64,000 nucleotides of DNA from Acidobacteriaceae bacterium KBS 89 (GCA_000381605.1 KB906754.1:1137147-1201146); one strand, 5' to 3'. Positions 47,245 to 56,694 are shown, numbered from the stretch's first letter. The notes: generated by a model from the letters alone, not told the origin. Made by a program: numbers and translations.

Positions 47245-47340
47245 ATCGGTCGAGGATCTTGCATTCGCGGGCATAGGGCTAATGCCTTATTTCCCATTGG
47301 AAATAGCTGCTGATATCGTGCGTGCAGAGGGTTTTTGGAC

Positions 47341-48879
47341 ATGGCAATTGAAATTGTGTCGACTGGCGACGTTCGATTCGACCGGCTAAGCCGTGGACAG
47401 AATGCGCGCTTCCCTGAGAGCGGCGATCGCGCGAGCCGCATCGCCCTGTGCGACAACAGCGACGACGTTGCTGAGGCCCTGCAACGCTTCGTGCACGAAG
47501 GAGTGCGCCCGACGGTTCGCTCAGGCGGACATTGTTACGAAGATTTTGTGGACAACAATCCGGGTGGGGCCATCATTGATTTGAGCTTTCTATCGGGGAC
47601 TGCGCCACCCGCGAACGGACCGAAGTACAGGCTCGGTGCGGGTACAACGCTCGGGCAGACTTATTCGGAGCTATACCAACGCGACCTGGTGACGATCCCG
47701 GGAGGGACCTGTCCTCAGGTGGGAGCGGGGGGACACATATCGGGCGGAGGATATGGGTTGCTGTCGCGCTTGCATGGCATTACACCCGACTGGGTGACGG
47801 CAGTTGACATCGTAACGGTGGACCACGCGGGAAACGCGCGGGTCCGGCGGGCTGATAAACACAACGATGCAGATTTGCTTCGGGCTTGCAAGGGAGGCGG
47901 TGGCGGCAACTTCGGTATCATCACAAACTTCTATTTCGACACCCTGCCGAAGGCGCCCACCGAGGTATTGCGCGGGAATGTAAGTTTTGGCTGGGACGGA
48001 ATGACGGAGGAGCGGTTCGCACGCATCCTTTACCTGTTCAGCAACTATTGGGAGACGCGGGGCAAGGATAAGGAGACCTGGGGACTTTTTTCGATCTTCA
48101 ATCTGTCGCACCGCAGCTCCGGGCACCTGGGCATGTCCGTTACGTTCACGAATACCGACGGAACCGTGGATGACACCCGAGTGGTGGATGAATATCTGAC
48201 GATGTTCGATGAATGTAAGCCGGTCGCTCAGCTTTCGGTACATCCAACTATGGCCGAACATCATCCGGAGCCGGCGCAAGCCGGAACCAACGTCTGTCTA
48301 GCGCAGCACACGATGAACAAGATGCGTTGGAGCGAATCGAATGACCGAAGCTCTGGGGGTCCGCGCGGGAACTCACGGCACAAGTACAAATCGAGCTTCA
48401 TGAAGCGGGGTTTTTCGACGGAAGAGATTTCGTGCATCTATAAGCACCTGAATCGAACGATCTCCGGCGTCGATCTTTCACGTAATACGGTGTTGGCGGA
48501 CTCGTTTGGCGGTGCGGTGAATCAGAAACATCTGCTGGAAGAGACCGCTTCAGCTCAGCGGAACTCCGATCTAAAGCTGCAGTTCATCGCGACGTGGACC
48601 GACCCGACTCAGGACGCAGGACAGATCCAGTGGATGAGGGACTTCTTTACAGAGTTGTACGCGACGTCGGGTGCGGCAGCGAAATATAGCGGAACGCCAT
48701 TCTGGAGCGACCGCTACGAAGGCTGCTATATCAATTATCCGGACATCGACATGCTGCAGAACGCCTATTGGCCGCAGTTGTATTACGGCACCGGTGATCT
48801 ATATCCATTCCTTCAAAGCGTGAAGCGGAAGTACGATCCGAACAATATCTTTCATCACTCGATGTCAGTGCGCCCCTGA
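47341..48879 (+). CDS. Berberine-bridge-type FAD oxidoreductase, bicovalent flavin
   Basis: The protein has 512 residues from the ATG at 47341. The FAD-binding type 2 (PCMH) fold has H64 in VRSGGHCYEDF and C124 in PGGTCPQVGAGGHISGGGYG; this His/Cys pair is the hallmark of 8alpha-histidyl, 6-S-cysteinyl bicovalent FAD. The substrate domain follows, and the BBE motif lies at the C-terminus (YINYPDIDMLQN, YYGTGDLYPFLQSVKRKYDP, NNIFHHSMSV). Relatives oxidise sugars, alkaloids or polyketide alcohols with O2 as acceptor. No signal peptide is seen, unlike the neighbouring dipeptidase. It lies between the M19 gene and the GH18 gene on the same strand, with short gaps. Confidence 0.9.
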   Translation: MAIEIVSTGDVRFDRLSRGQNARFPESGDRASRIALCDNSDDVAEALQRFVHEGVRPTVRSGGHCYEDFVDNNPGGAIIDLSFLSGTAPPANGPKYRLGAGTTLGQTYSELYQRDLVTIPGGTCPQVGAGGHISGGGYGLLSRLHGITPDWVTAVDIVTVDHAGNARVRRADKHNDADLLRACKGGGGGNFGIITNFYFDTLPKAPTEVLRGNVSFGWDGMTEERFARILYLFSNYWETRGKDKETWGLFSIFNLSHRSSGHLGMSVTFTNTDGTVDDTRVVDEYLTMFDECKPVAQLSVHPTMAEHHPEPAQAGTNVCLAQHTMNKMRWSESNDRSSGGPRGNSRHKYKSSFMKRGFSTEEISCIYKHLNRTISGVDLSRNTVLADSFGGAVNQKHLLEETASAQRNSDLKLQFIATWTDPTQDAGQIQWMRDFFTELYATSGAAAKYSGTPFWSDRYEGCYINYPDIDMLQNAYWPQLYYGTGDLYPFLQSVKRKYDPNNIFHHSMSVRP

Positions 48880-48956
48880 GGTTGGTCGTAAGACCTTGCA
48901 TGAAAGAATCTCTTTGCACATATCTTTCACTCTGTATCAGAGGTCTAAGGCTGGAT

Positions 48957-51038
48957 ATGCAAATTAAGTTGATTTGTCTGCTGTTTGTCATTGGGGCGTC
49001 GCTTCAACCCGCGCGCGCGCAAGGCACCGTGCCGACCTTCAAGCTCTCCGCAGGTCAGGGCTCGTACACTCTCGCAGGTCGCGACCCGGTACAGGGAGGA
49101 ACCACCACGATCTCCACCGTGCTGGTCCCCATCGCGCTCTCGTTCGACGCGAAAAGGACAGCCGGCAAGCCCCTTGTGATGGATGCAGCCACCGACGTGT
49201 CTAGTGTGCTGAGTTCCCCCATCTTCTCCGGGTTCGCGTTCGCACCCGGTAACACCACGCAGTACGCCGATGCTATGTTGCGCTCTACCTTCCCCAAGGC
49301 CGACGGATGGCACACGTTGCTGGGCAAGCCCGAGGTGAGACCGGTCAAGATCACGATTCCCGTTGGTTACGGCTACATCCTTACCTCAAAGAGCAACGGC
49401 GGCTCTTTCGCAGTTGTCGACATCGAGTTTCTGCAGAAAGAACTTTTCAAACAGCTCCCGAAACAGGACGGCAAGTTGGTCGTTGCCGTGACGCATAACA
49501 CCACCTACTACACCGAGAGCGACGCAACGCTCTGCTGCTCGTGGGGAACGCACGGAATCGACTCCGCCACCGGGAACTCCTTCGTACTCGGTTCGTATCT
49601 CAGTGCTGCCCCGGCCATCGTCGAAGACAGCGACGTACAGCCACTCACCCAACAACTCGCGGAGTTCATCAACGATCCCCTCCACGACCCTCTGTTCCAC
49701 GGCCGCAACGTCCCGGTCTCGGGAAACACGTTCGGCGGTTGGCTTCGCCCTGCGTCGCGTCCGGGGGAACCGGGTAGTTGCGGCGGCACGCACGTTGCCA
49801 CTGCCTACTTCCTTCTCGAACCGACGGATACGAACCCCAAGAACAATTTTCCCGCGTCAAAGGCGTTCGTCGCTGATGCGGGCGGAGCCGCGTACCACCT
49901 GCAAAACGTGGCGCTGCTCCCCTGGTACATCGGCACCTCGGAGAGTCTTGGCAACACGTACAGCTTTCCCGACGCACAGACACTCACTGTACCCGCGAAG
50001 CCCTGCGCACCGGTCGGTGGCGCCTCGCCGCCGCACAAACCTACCATCGCAACGGCCCCCCTCAGCGGATCACCCGACGGACATCAGCTTATCGGCTACT
50101 GGACGGGCACGTTTCCGCTCCGCGAAGTTTCACCACAGTGGGACCTCATCCTTGTCGCCTTCGCTGAACCGGACAGGAATGGACCGCAAGGGACCATGCA
50201 GTTCCAGCTGCGCGCTGGACTCAATCCCGAAGAGTTCAAGGCCGACATCGTCTCCTTAAAGGACCAGGGCAAGAAGGTGATGATCTCTCTCGGCGGCGGC
50301 GGCAAGTATTTCACTCTTAGCGATGCGGCGAGCATTCCGACCTTCGTCTCGTCGGTGACAAAAATCGTTACTGAATATGGCTTCGATGGAATCGATCTGG
50401 ACTTCGAAACTCCCTCACTCAACATCGATCCAGGAGACACGGACTTCAAGCATCCCACGACGCCTTCCATTGTGAACGTCATCTCGGCGATGCGGCAGTT
50501 GCATGATCACTTCGGCCCCGGTTTCATGATCAGTCTCGTGCCGGAGGGTTCGCAGGGCCCTGCCGGCTACACGAGCTACGGCGGCCAATTCGGGTCCTAC
50601 CTTCCCATCACCTACGCCATCCGCGACATCTTGTCCTTCATCGACGCGCAGGACTACAACACGCCGCCTCTCGAGGGTCTCGATGGCGAGATCTATCAGT
50701 CAAACTCGGTCGACTATCACGCCGCCATGACCGAACTCCTTCTGCATGGCTTCAACGTTGGAGGAGATGCGAAGCAGTTCTTCCCAGCGTTGCCGGCTAG
50801 TAAGGTTGCGGTCGGCTTCCTCACCGGATACACGTCGCCGACGATCGTCAGTCAAGCGATGGATTACATCGTGTCCGGCAAAGCTCCGGCTGGAACCAGA
50901 TACAAGCTGCGCCAGCCCACCGGCTACCCCGGCATGATCGGCGCCATGTTTTGGACCATCGACGCCGACCGCCGCGGCAACTACAGCTACTCAAACCTGG
51001 TCGGCCCGCAACTTCACCGCTACGCGGCCGCCAAATAG
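48957..51038 (+). CDS. Secreted GH18-domain protein with a large unknown N-terminal domain
   Basis: The protein has 693 residues. I start at the ATG 48957, which gives a clean signal peptide (IKLICLLFVIGASLQPARAQ) with AAGG upstream. Residues about 22-370 form a domain I do not recognise, with Cys at TLCCSWGTHG and SCGGTHVATAYF, hinting at disulfides. Residues about 375-690 are a GH18 barrel: LIGYWTGTF, KKVMISLGGGGKYF, and DGIDLDFE (about 477-484) with the catalytic Glu and the DxxDxDxE motif intact, then MISLVPEG and YNTPP (in place of the usual MxYD). Chitinase or related N-acetylglucosaminidase activity is likely. It ends a run of three plus-strand genes. Confidence 0.85.
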   Translation: MQIKLICLLFVIGASLQPARAQGTVPTFKLSAGQGSYTLAGRDPVQGGTTTISTVLVPIALSFDAKRTAGKPLVMDAATDVSSVLSSPIFSGFAFAPGNTTQYADAMLRSTFPKADGWHTLLGKPEVRPVKITIPVGYGYILTSKSNGGSFAVVDIEFLQKELFKQLPKQDGKLVVAVTHNTTYYTESDATLCCSWGTHGIDSATGNSFVLGSYLSAAPAIVEDSDVQPLTQQLAEFINDPLHDPLFHGRNVPVSGNTFGGWLRPASRPGEPGSCGGTHVATAYFLLEPTDTNPKNNFPASKAFVADAGGAAYHLQNVALLPWYIGTSESLGNTYSFPDAQTLTVPAKPCAPVGGASPPHKPTIATAPLSGSPDGHQLIGYWTGTFPLREVSPQWDLILVAFAEPDRNGPQGTMQFQLRAGLNPEEFKADIVSLKDQGKKVMISLGGGGKYFTLSDAASIPTFVSSVTKIVTEYGFDGIDLDFETPSLNIDPGDTDFKHPTTPSIVNVISAMRQLHDHFGPGFMISLVPEGSQGPAGYTSYGGQFGSYLPITYAIRDILSFIDAQDYNTPPLEGLDGEIYQSNSVDYHAAMTELLLHGFNVGGDAKQFFPALPASKVAVGFLTGYTSPTIVSQAMDYIVSGKAPAGTRYKLRQPTGYPGMIGAMFWTIDADRRGNYSYSNLVGPQLHRYAAAK

Positions 51039-51299
51039 AGCTTTGCGTTTTGGCGCATATGAGAGTAGTGAAAGGTGTGCGGTTGAAGTCGGACTGAGGT
51101 CGGCATCGAATTCGTAGAATGCTCGGGCGCTACTCGTCTACGGCTCAAAAAAGTTAGCGGGAATGCGAGGTGACGGGGACGTCATGCGCTTAGACCGTTA
51201 AGAAACGTTGGAATCGTCGCATGTATTGATATGGAGAGATTTGGAGGTGGGTAAGTTAAATTACGCCGACAGCGCAAAAAAATAAAGGAGTATCACACA

Positions 51300-51560
51300 A
51301 TGTCAGTGTTAATCATTGCTTACGATCTGAAAGAGCCGAACTTTGATTACCAGCCTTTATATGACGCCTTAGCTGTGATCAAAGCGGTACAGCTTCAGGA
51401 TTCTACTTGGGGTGTCAGGACGGCATCCACTTCTGCGGTGATCTTCGACTACTTGTGGCCGCACGTGCACAGCGAAAAAGACAGGATGTTCGTCGTGCCG
51501 TTCGAGAAGCGCGCGGGTTATAAGTCAAAGAACGCAATAAACCCTCTGAAAGATGTGTAG
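51300..51560 (+). CDS. Orphan Cas2-like small protein
   Basis: The protein has 86 residues with a strong AAGGAG about 10 bases before the ATG. The ferredoxin-like Cas2/VapD superfamily pattern is visible: first strand SVLIIAYDLKEPNFDYQPLY (with the D of YDL in the Cas2 metal position), a middle strand after STWGVRTAST, and DRMFVVPFEKR as the fourth strand. Many bacteria carry such stand-alone proteins, often annotated SinR-like or Cas2-like, away from CRISPR loci. No cas1, repeat array or partner is in the window. Its role is unknown; nuclease, toxin or regulatory roles are all unproven. It sits alone between the GH18 gene and a convergent reductase. Confidence 0.7.
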   Translation: MSVLIIAYDLKEPNFDYQPLYDALAVIKAVQLQDSTWGVRTASTSAVIFDYLWPHVHSEKDRMFVVPFEKRAGYKSKNAINPLKDV

Positions 51561-51684
51561 AGCTTTTGAAACTTTGCGAATCGACATGATCAACGCCAGC
51601 AGTGCTCGCATTGTCACGTCTTGCTGATCACCAATTGGAACCGGGCCTCGGTTGGGGCAAGCACCCTCCCCAGGAGCGTCCACG

Positions 51685-52647
51685 CTAGGGTTGAAATACC
51701 AACCTTGTACCTTCTTCCGTGTTGTTCCAAAGCGCTTCAACGTCCCGCAAGGGGGCTGCTTTTGTGCGGAACTGAAACGGCTGCTTCGCAGCTATCTGGA
51801 AGAACTCCACGAGGGCTTGCTTGATTTGGTCGAGGGACGCACTACCAAAGCCGCTGCCAAGGAGTTCGAGCCCCGAACTGCGGAGGGTTGCCGCAGTCAG
51901 AGAGATCGCCTTCCCTGCACTTTCGCCGATCTGAACGAATCGGATACGGGCGGCGGCCTTGCGAAGTCCCTTTTGTGAGATTGCTTCGAGTACTCCTTCC
52001 GCCGGCTGACCCCAGAGGTAGTCAAGCACAATGTCTACGCCCGATTCCGCCAACTCGGTGCGGAACGCGGATACCAACGAGCTTTGGTCCTGGTCGAGTG
52101 AGATGACGGCGTCTGCACCCAACTCTTTCAGCTTTACCAAAGCCTGCGGGTTACGACCGGCGGCGATCACACGCCGCGCACCGCGGCGTTTTGCGACCTG
52201 GACTGCGAGTTGGCCAGCGACACCGGTTGCACCTAGGATCAGCACACTCTCTCCGGCAACGAACTTCGCTCGCGCTATAAGTGCCGCCCACGACGACATG
52301 GCGGGATTCGCGATTCCCGCGGCGGTCACGTCGTCGACACCTTGGGGGAGGGGAAGGCACATCCAGCTTGCCGCAAGGGCGCGTTCGGAAAATGTGCCAA
52401 ACGGACTTCGCGCGATGCCGAAGTAGACGCGGGTGCCGTCTTCGAGTTTCCCAACGCCGTCCACGCCGGCGACGAATGGGAGCTCTCCTGAACTGCCGTA
52501 GTGAGTGCCCTTGGCCAGTGCCTTGACGATCGGGTGGAGACCAGCGGCACTTACGCTTACGAGTTTTTCTCCTTCAGCTGCAACTGGCTCTTTGAATGTT
52601 GTGTAACTGGGGGGAGCATTGAAAGACTGGACGACGGCGGCATTCAT
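51685..52647 (-). CDS. Zinc-independent MDR-family quinone oxidoreductase/alcohol dehydrogenase
   Basis: The protein has 320 residues of the medium-chain dehydrogenase superfamily. The GroES-like N-terminus lacks the Cys and His zinc ligands. The Rossmann domain is clear (SVLILGATGVAGQLAVQVAK, about 130-150; RRVIAAGRNPQAL; GADAVISLDQ). This makes it resemble QOR-type NADPH-dependent reductases. It is followed upstream on the same strand by an SDR gene only 60 bases away, so both may be one transcription unit. The substrate is unknown. Confidence 0.85.
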   Translation of the reverse strand: MNAAVVQSFNAPPSYTTFKEPVAAEGEKLVSVSAAGLHPIVKALAKGTHYGSSGELPFVAGVDGVGKLEDGTRVYFGIARSPFGTFSERALAASWMCLPLPQGVDDVTAAGIANPAMSSWAALIARAKFVAGESVLILGATGVAGQLAVQVAKRRGARRVIAAGRNPQALVKLKELGADAVISLDQDQSSLVSAFRTELAESGVDIVLDYLWGQPAEGVLEAISQKGLRKAAARIRFVQIGESAGKAISLTAATLRSSGLELLGSGFGSASLDQIKQALVEFFQIAAKQPFQFRTKAAPLRDVEALWNNTEEGTRLVFQP

Positions 52648-52707
52648 GACAATTTCCTCGGACTTGTTTTTGAATTACGTGTGGCACCCGCAACCGCTTC
52701 GAGCAGA

Positions 52708-53655
52708 TTATAAAAACTTGGTGCCCGTGAGATTCTCACAGACCTGCCAAAGGCGAGCGGCTGCGGCGAGATCCCGTGCCTGCGGCGCCACCTTGGCCGG
52801 ACCCACGTCGTCTCCCGTCATCTCCTGAAAGCCCTGGGGTCCGTAGTAGCCGCCAGCATCCGCGTCCGGTGCGGTTGCTGCGTAGAGCGTGGGTAGTGCG
52901 CCTTCGGAGTCAGTGCTCAGGACGATGCCGATGACATGTCCCAAGAGGTTGCGGATGGTTTTCTCGAAGGAGGAGTAGTCGCCGGCCTGAAAGAGGTTAG
53001 TGCTGGCGACACCGGGGTGAGCCGCAACGGACATCACGCGAGAGTTTGCGACTCGCAGACGGCGGTCAAGTTCGAAGGCAAACATAAGATCGGCAAGCTT
53101 CGACTGCTGATAGGCGCCCATGGGACTGTAATTTTTGGTGGATTGCAGGTCATCGAAGTTGAGCTGGCCTCGCTTATGCGCGATGGAGGCGATGGTGACG
53201 ACGCGGGGTCGATCATCGGACTCAGCAGCAGCTTGTTCGAGTGCAGGTACCAAGAGCGCGGTCAGGGCAAAGTGGCCGAGGACGTTGGTGCCGAACTGCA
53301 ACTCGAAACCGTCTGCTGTCTCGAGTCGTTTGGGAGGCGCCATTACGCCGGCGTTGTTGATGAGGAGATGGAGAGGGCGGTGCTGGGCTAGTTCCTTGTG
53401 CGCAAAGTCGCGCACGGATGCGAGGGAGGCAAGATCGAAGACGACGAGCTCTGTGTGGGTTCCGGGTGAGTCGGCGTGCAGGCGCGCGAGAGCCTCTTCG
53501 CCACGCCGTCGGTCGCGCGAGGCGAGGATGACTTGAGCGCCTTTGCGCGCGAGCTTCAACGCGGCGTGGTAGCCGATGCCGCTATTCGCGCCGGTGATGA
53601 GAACTCGCTTGCCCGTCAGGGATGGAATGTCGGCCGCTTTCCACGTCTCGCTCAT
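52708..53655 (-). CDS. Short-chain dehydrogenase/reductase (retinol-dehydrogenase-like)
   Basis: The protein has 315 residues. The nucleotide-binding motif is TGANSGIGYHAA (21-32); NNAG lies at 100-103; the catalytic triad is Ser157 (TIASIAH), Tyr182 and Lys186 (YQQSK). The length and the ASRDRRRGEEALARL segment match the RDH11/WWOX-like subgroup common in bacteria as general oxidoreductases. It precedes the MDR reductase in the same direction; no pathway can be named from the neighbourhood. Confidence 0.9.
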   Translation of the reverse strand: MSETWKAADIPSLTGKRVLITGANSGIGYHAALKLARKGAQVILASRDRRRGEEALARLHADSPGTHTELVVFDLASLASVRDFAHKELAQHRPLHLLINNAGVMAPPKRLETADGFELQFGTNVLGHFALTALLVPALEQAAAESDDRPRVVTIASIAHKRGQLNFDDLQSTKNYSPMGAYQQSKLADLMFAFELDRRLRVANSRVMSVAAHPGVASTNLFQAGDYSSFEKTIRNLLGHVIGIVLSTDSEGALPTLYAATAPDADAGGYYGPQGFQEMTGDDVGPAKVAPQARDLAAAARLWQVCENLTGTKFL

Positions 53656-53728
53656 ATCGCTATTGGACGTAGCCGGCCACCTGTTTAGATGCGAACTATT
53701 TCCGCTGGACGGATGTGTGCAAAGACGT

Positions 53729-54640
53729 TCAACGTGACGGTTGGCCGAAAAACTGGTTAACCACGGTCACATATTTGTCCGGCTCTTCATACGAGGGGAG
53801 ATGGCCGCTCTTCTCGAAGACGACGAACTTCGCGCCGGGGATCGCCTTGTAGATGTTCCAGGCAGTCAAAGGGGCTACGTTCATGTCGTATCGTCCTGTG
53901 ATGACCAGGGTGGGGAACTTGAACTTGGGCAGCTCCGGAGTGAGGTCGAGAGTTCGGGTCGCCTTTTGGACGGCGGCGGAGACCTGCGGTGTTGAACCGA
54001 GGTCTTTGACGCCGGCAAGATAAGCGTCGCGGTTAGCTTCGCTGTAGAAGAGCATCAGGAAGTGGTCACGGATGCGCTGATCGACCGCGTTGCGACTACT
54101 GGCGCTGTCCTTCTCGCGCGCGGCGATCTGCTCCAGCACATCGGGGAATACGTCTGGAAGGACACGCACGATGTCCTTCCACGCTGGAGCGGCGGAGTCG
54201 CTGAGGATGAGTTTTTCGATGTGTTCAGGATGAGCGGCAGCGTAGGCCATCGCGAGCAGGCCGCCGTAGGAGTCGCCGACGAGGTCGAATTTCTGAAAGC
54301 CGAACTTTACGCGTATGGCTTCCATGTCTGCTACCTGGGCGTCCATTCCCCAGGCTGCGTCGGGCTTGACCTGCTTCGATTTTCCGGTGCCGCGCTGGTC
54401 GTAGAAGACGATCTGGCGATTGTGAGAGAGGCGCGTCCAGACATCGTTCTGCAGCATATAGATGTGGGAGAGGCCGGGGCCGCCGTTGGCGACGATGACC
54501 GGTGTGGCGTTGCCTGCCGCACCGTAGGTCTCGTAGGCCAGATCGACTTCGGGCGTTGGAATTATTCCTGTGCTTGCAGGTATTTGTTGGGCGAGAGCGG
54601 AACCGGAGAGAAGCAAGAGCGTTGCGAGGCTTCGGTACAT
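53729..54640 (-). CDS. Secreted proline iminopeptidase (alpha/beta hydrolase)
   Basis: The protein has 303 residues including a signal peptide (about 1-19, LLLLSGSALAQQ). It has the S33 peptidase pattern: ANGGPGLSHIYM (oxyanion HGGPG-type motif, here NGGPG), YDQRGTGKS, nucleophile S124 in VGDSYGGLLA, D252 (GRYDMNV) and H280 (KSGHLP). It removes N-terminal proline or other residues from peptides, probably outside the cytoplasm. It is a single gene; the adjacent SDR is 74 bases downstream on the same strand. Confidence 0.85.
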   Translation of the reverse strand: MYRSLATLLLLSGSALAQQIPASTGIIPTPEVDLAYETYGAAGNATPVIVANGGPGLSHIYMLQNDVWTRLSHNRQIVFYDQRGTGKSKQVKPDAAWGMDAQVADMEAIRVKFGFQKFDLVGDSYGGLLAMAYAAAHPEHIEKLILSDSAAPAWKDIVRVLPDVFPDVLEQIAAREKDSASSRNAVDQRIRDHFLMLFYSEANRDAYLAGVKDLGSTPQVSAAVQKATRTLDLTPELPKFKFPTLVITGRYDMNVAPLTAWNIYKAIPGAKFVVFEKSGHLPSYEEPDKYVTVVNQFFGQPSR

Positions 54641-54717
54641 GGATCTTTCCTTGTTTTGGTTGGTTTCGGCAGGGTTGAGTGGCTCACTGCGTTTATAGCA
54701 CCAGAGTAGCGGGAGAT

Positions 54718-55356
54718 ATGCCAGACGTCACCGTTTGGAAAGTCGCGTGTTTTCTGTGGCTATTTGATCTGCGCCACGAACCTGCTAACCTTAAGATTGT
54801 GCTGATAACCCCGATTCAACTCGTTGATGAGCCGCTTGAGTTCAATGAGATCATTGCTCCTGGCGTGCTGGACTATGCCGCCGATATCCGTCAGGTGGGG
54901 CCTTTGCCTGTCAATGGGGTGGCCGATCTGCTGATCGAGCATCGGAGCTCCAACTCGCATGTGAACGACATCCGGTTGCGGGCACATTACAGCTCGAACT
55001 TCGAGATTTTGTGTGCGCGGTGCGTGGATCCGGTCGCCGTACCGCTGGAGGGCGAGTTTGACCTGATTTTTCGCCCGGAAAGCGCCGATGCGGACGCCGG
55101 GGAGCGGTCAATTACTGCAGATGAGACCGAAATCGGGTATTATCAGAAGAGCGGTCTTTCGCTTGAGGATGTGGTGCGCGAGCAGGTGTTGCTCTCCCTG
55201 CCAAGTCGCACCCTCTGTATGGCAGACTGCAAAGGGCTTTGCCCGCGCTGTGGTCAGAATCTGAATCAAGCGAAATGTTCCTGCGATGAGGCCCCGGCCG
55301 ATGTGCGTTGGAATGCGCTTGCGGGTCTGGCGGACAAGCTCGAGTTGAAGCACTAA
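54718..55356 (+). CDS. yceD: YceD/DUF177 family protein
   Basis: The protein is 212 residues as annotated. The DUF177 core starts at ITPIQLVDEPLEFNEIIAPG; the ATG at 54718 adds about 30 residues that are not family-like, and an internal GTG (KIVLITP region) may be the true start. The C-terminus has the usual paired Cys (CMADCKGLCPRCGQNLNQAK followed by CSC), suggesting a metal-binding knuckle. YceD proteins precede rpmF in most bacteria and take part in 23S rRNA/50S biogenesis. The rpmF start is 72 bases downstream. Confidence 0.85.
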   Translation: MPDVTVWKVACFLWLFDLRHEPANLKIVLITPIQLVDEPLEFNEIIAPGVLDYAADIRQVGPLPVNGVADLLIEHRSSNSHVNDIRLRAHYSSNFEILCARCVDPVAVPLEGEFDLIFRPESADADAGERSITADETEIGYYQKSGLSLEDVVREQVLLSLPSRTLCMADCKGLCPRCGQNLNQAKCSCDEAPADVRWNALAGLADKLELKH

Positions 55357-55428
55357 AATCAAGTTTTTGCCTCGTCGACCGCGTGTCTTTTCGCGTAACC
55401 GCCGCGGCCGATCGAAAGGGACACTGCA

Positions 55429-55614
55429 ATGCCTAATCCGAAACGGCGCCACTCCAAGCAACGGACTGCCAAGCGCCGCAGCCACGACTTCCTTACCCCC
55501 ACTGGCCTCTCCGAGTGCCCCAACTGCCATGAGCGCAAACTTCCCCATCGTGCCTGCAAGAAGTGCGGTACTTATAAGGGTCGCGACGTGCTCGTGACTA
55601 AAGAAGCCAGCTAA
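55429..55614 (+). CDS. rpmF: 50S ribosomal protein L32
   Basis: The protein has 61 residues. The basic N-terminus MPNPKRRHSKQRTAKRRSH is the L32 signature. The zinc ribbon is complete with Cys30, Cys33, Cys43 and Cys46 (CPNC, CKKC), so it is the zinc-binding type. It lies between yceD and plsX, the canonical order, with AAAGGG upstream of the ATG. Confidence 0.97.
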   Translation: MPNPKRRHSKQRTAKRRSHDFLTPTGLSECPNCHERKLPHRACKKCGTYKGRDVLVTKEAS

Positions 55615-55647
55615 TTCCCCCAATCCAGCCCCTGCTGTTCCCTGCTG

Positions 55648-56652
55648 ATGCCGACTGACATCGTTGTAGACGCAATGGGTTCCGACAGATCCCCCGAGCC
55701 AGAGGTTCGCGGGGCCGTACTTGCTGCGCGTCAGTTTGACGTGCGCGTGCACCTGGTTGGGCCGGAAGATAAGCTCCGGCCGATCCTGCGGCAGGCGTTG
55801 CGCAGGCAACGTCTGCCGGTCTTCATCGTGCCGGCCAGCGAGTGGATCACGATGGACGACAAGGCCGCACAAGCCGTGCGGTCCAAGCGCGACTCAACTA
55901 TGCGGGTGGGCCTGAAGATGGTCCGCGAGGGTCGCGCCGCGGGGTTCTTTACCGCAGGAAACACCGGCGCTGCGATGGCCACGGCGAAGATGGTTCTGGG
56001 CATGCTTTCGGGCGTCGACCGGCCAGCGCTGGCGACTATTCTGCCGACGACCAAAGGCGTCCCTTCGCTGCTGCTCGATGTGGGTGCGAATGTAGACTGC
56101 GACCCGGACAACTTGGTCCAGTTCGCCGTGATGGGCAATATGTACGCCAAGAACGTGCTGCGAATCCACCACCCGCGCGTTGGGCTGTTGTCGATTGGCG
56201 AAGAAGACATGAAGGGCAATGCGCTGACCCGTGACACGCTGCCGCTGCTGCGCTCGCTGACCAATATCAACTTCACGGGCAATGTCGAAGGGCGCGATCT
56301 ATTCAATGGCCACAGTGATGTGGCGGTGTGCGACGGCTTTGTGGGTAACGTCGCGCTGAAGTCGATCGAGGGGACGGCTCAGCTGCTGAGCGCGTCGCTG
56401 CGTGAGTCGCTAAAGTCAACTGTGACTTCGCAGGTGGGAGCACTTTTGTCGCGCAAGGCGTTTGCCGAGTTCAAAAAACGGCTGGATTACTCGGAGTATG
56501 GTGGTGCGGTGCTGCTGGGCGTGCGCGGGGTGTGCATCATCGGGCATGGATCGTCGAACGAGAAGGCGATTATGAACGGTGTCCGCGTGGCTGCCGAGTT
56601 TGCGCAGGCTGAGGTCAACTCGGGTATCGAAGCGGCGCTACGAACCACCTAA
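55648..56652 (+). CDS. plsX: Phosphate acyltransferase
   Basis: The protein has 334 residues. PlsX converts acyl-ACP to acyl-phosphate for PlsY in membrane phospholipid synthesis, acting at the membrane surface. Conserved segments are IVVDAMGSDRSPEPEVRGAV at the start, GFFTAGNTGAAMATAKMVLG, VDRPALATILPTTKGV, LDVGANVDCDPDNLVQFAVM and VCDGFVGNVALKSIEGTAQL. The start follows rpmF by 33 bases. In many bacteria fabH comes next; here a minus-strand gene of unknown function does instead. Confidence 0.96.
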   Translation: MPTDIVVDAMGSDRSPEPEVRGAVLAARQFDVRVHLVGPEDKLRPILRQALRRQRLPVFIVPASEWITMDDKAAQAVRSKRDSTMRVGLKMVREGRAAGFFTAGNTGAAMATAKMVLGMLSGVDRPALATILPTTKGVPSLLLDVGANVDCDPDNLVQFAVMGNMYAKNVLRIHHPRVGLLSIGEEDMKGNALTRDTLPLLRSLTNINFTGNVEGRDLFNGHSDVAVCDGFVGNVALKSIEGTAQLLSASLRESLKSTVTSQVGALLSRKAFAEFKKRLDYSEYGGAVLLGVRGVCIIGHGSSNEKAIMNGVRVAAEFAQAEVNSGIEAALRTT

Positions 56653-56694
56653 ACACACGAGGGGATTGCCGACTTGCGGTTGGCCTGCGTTGGT

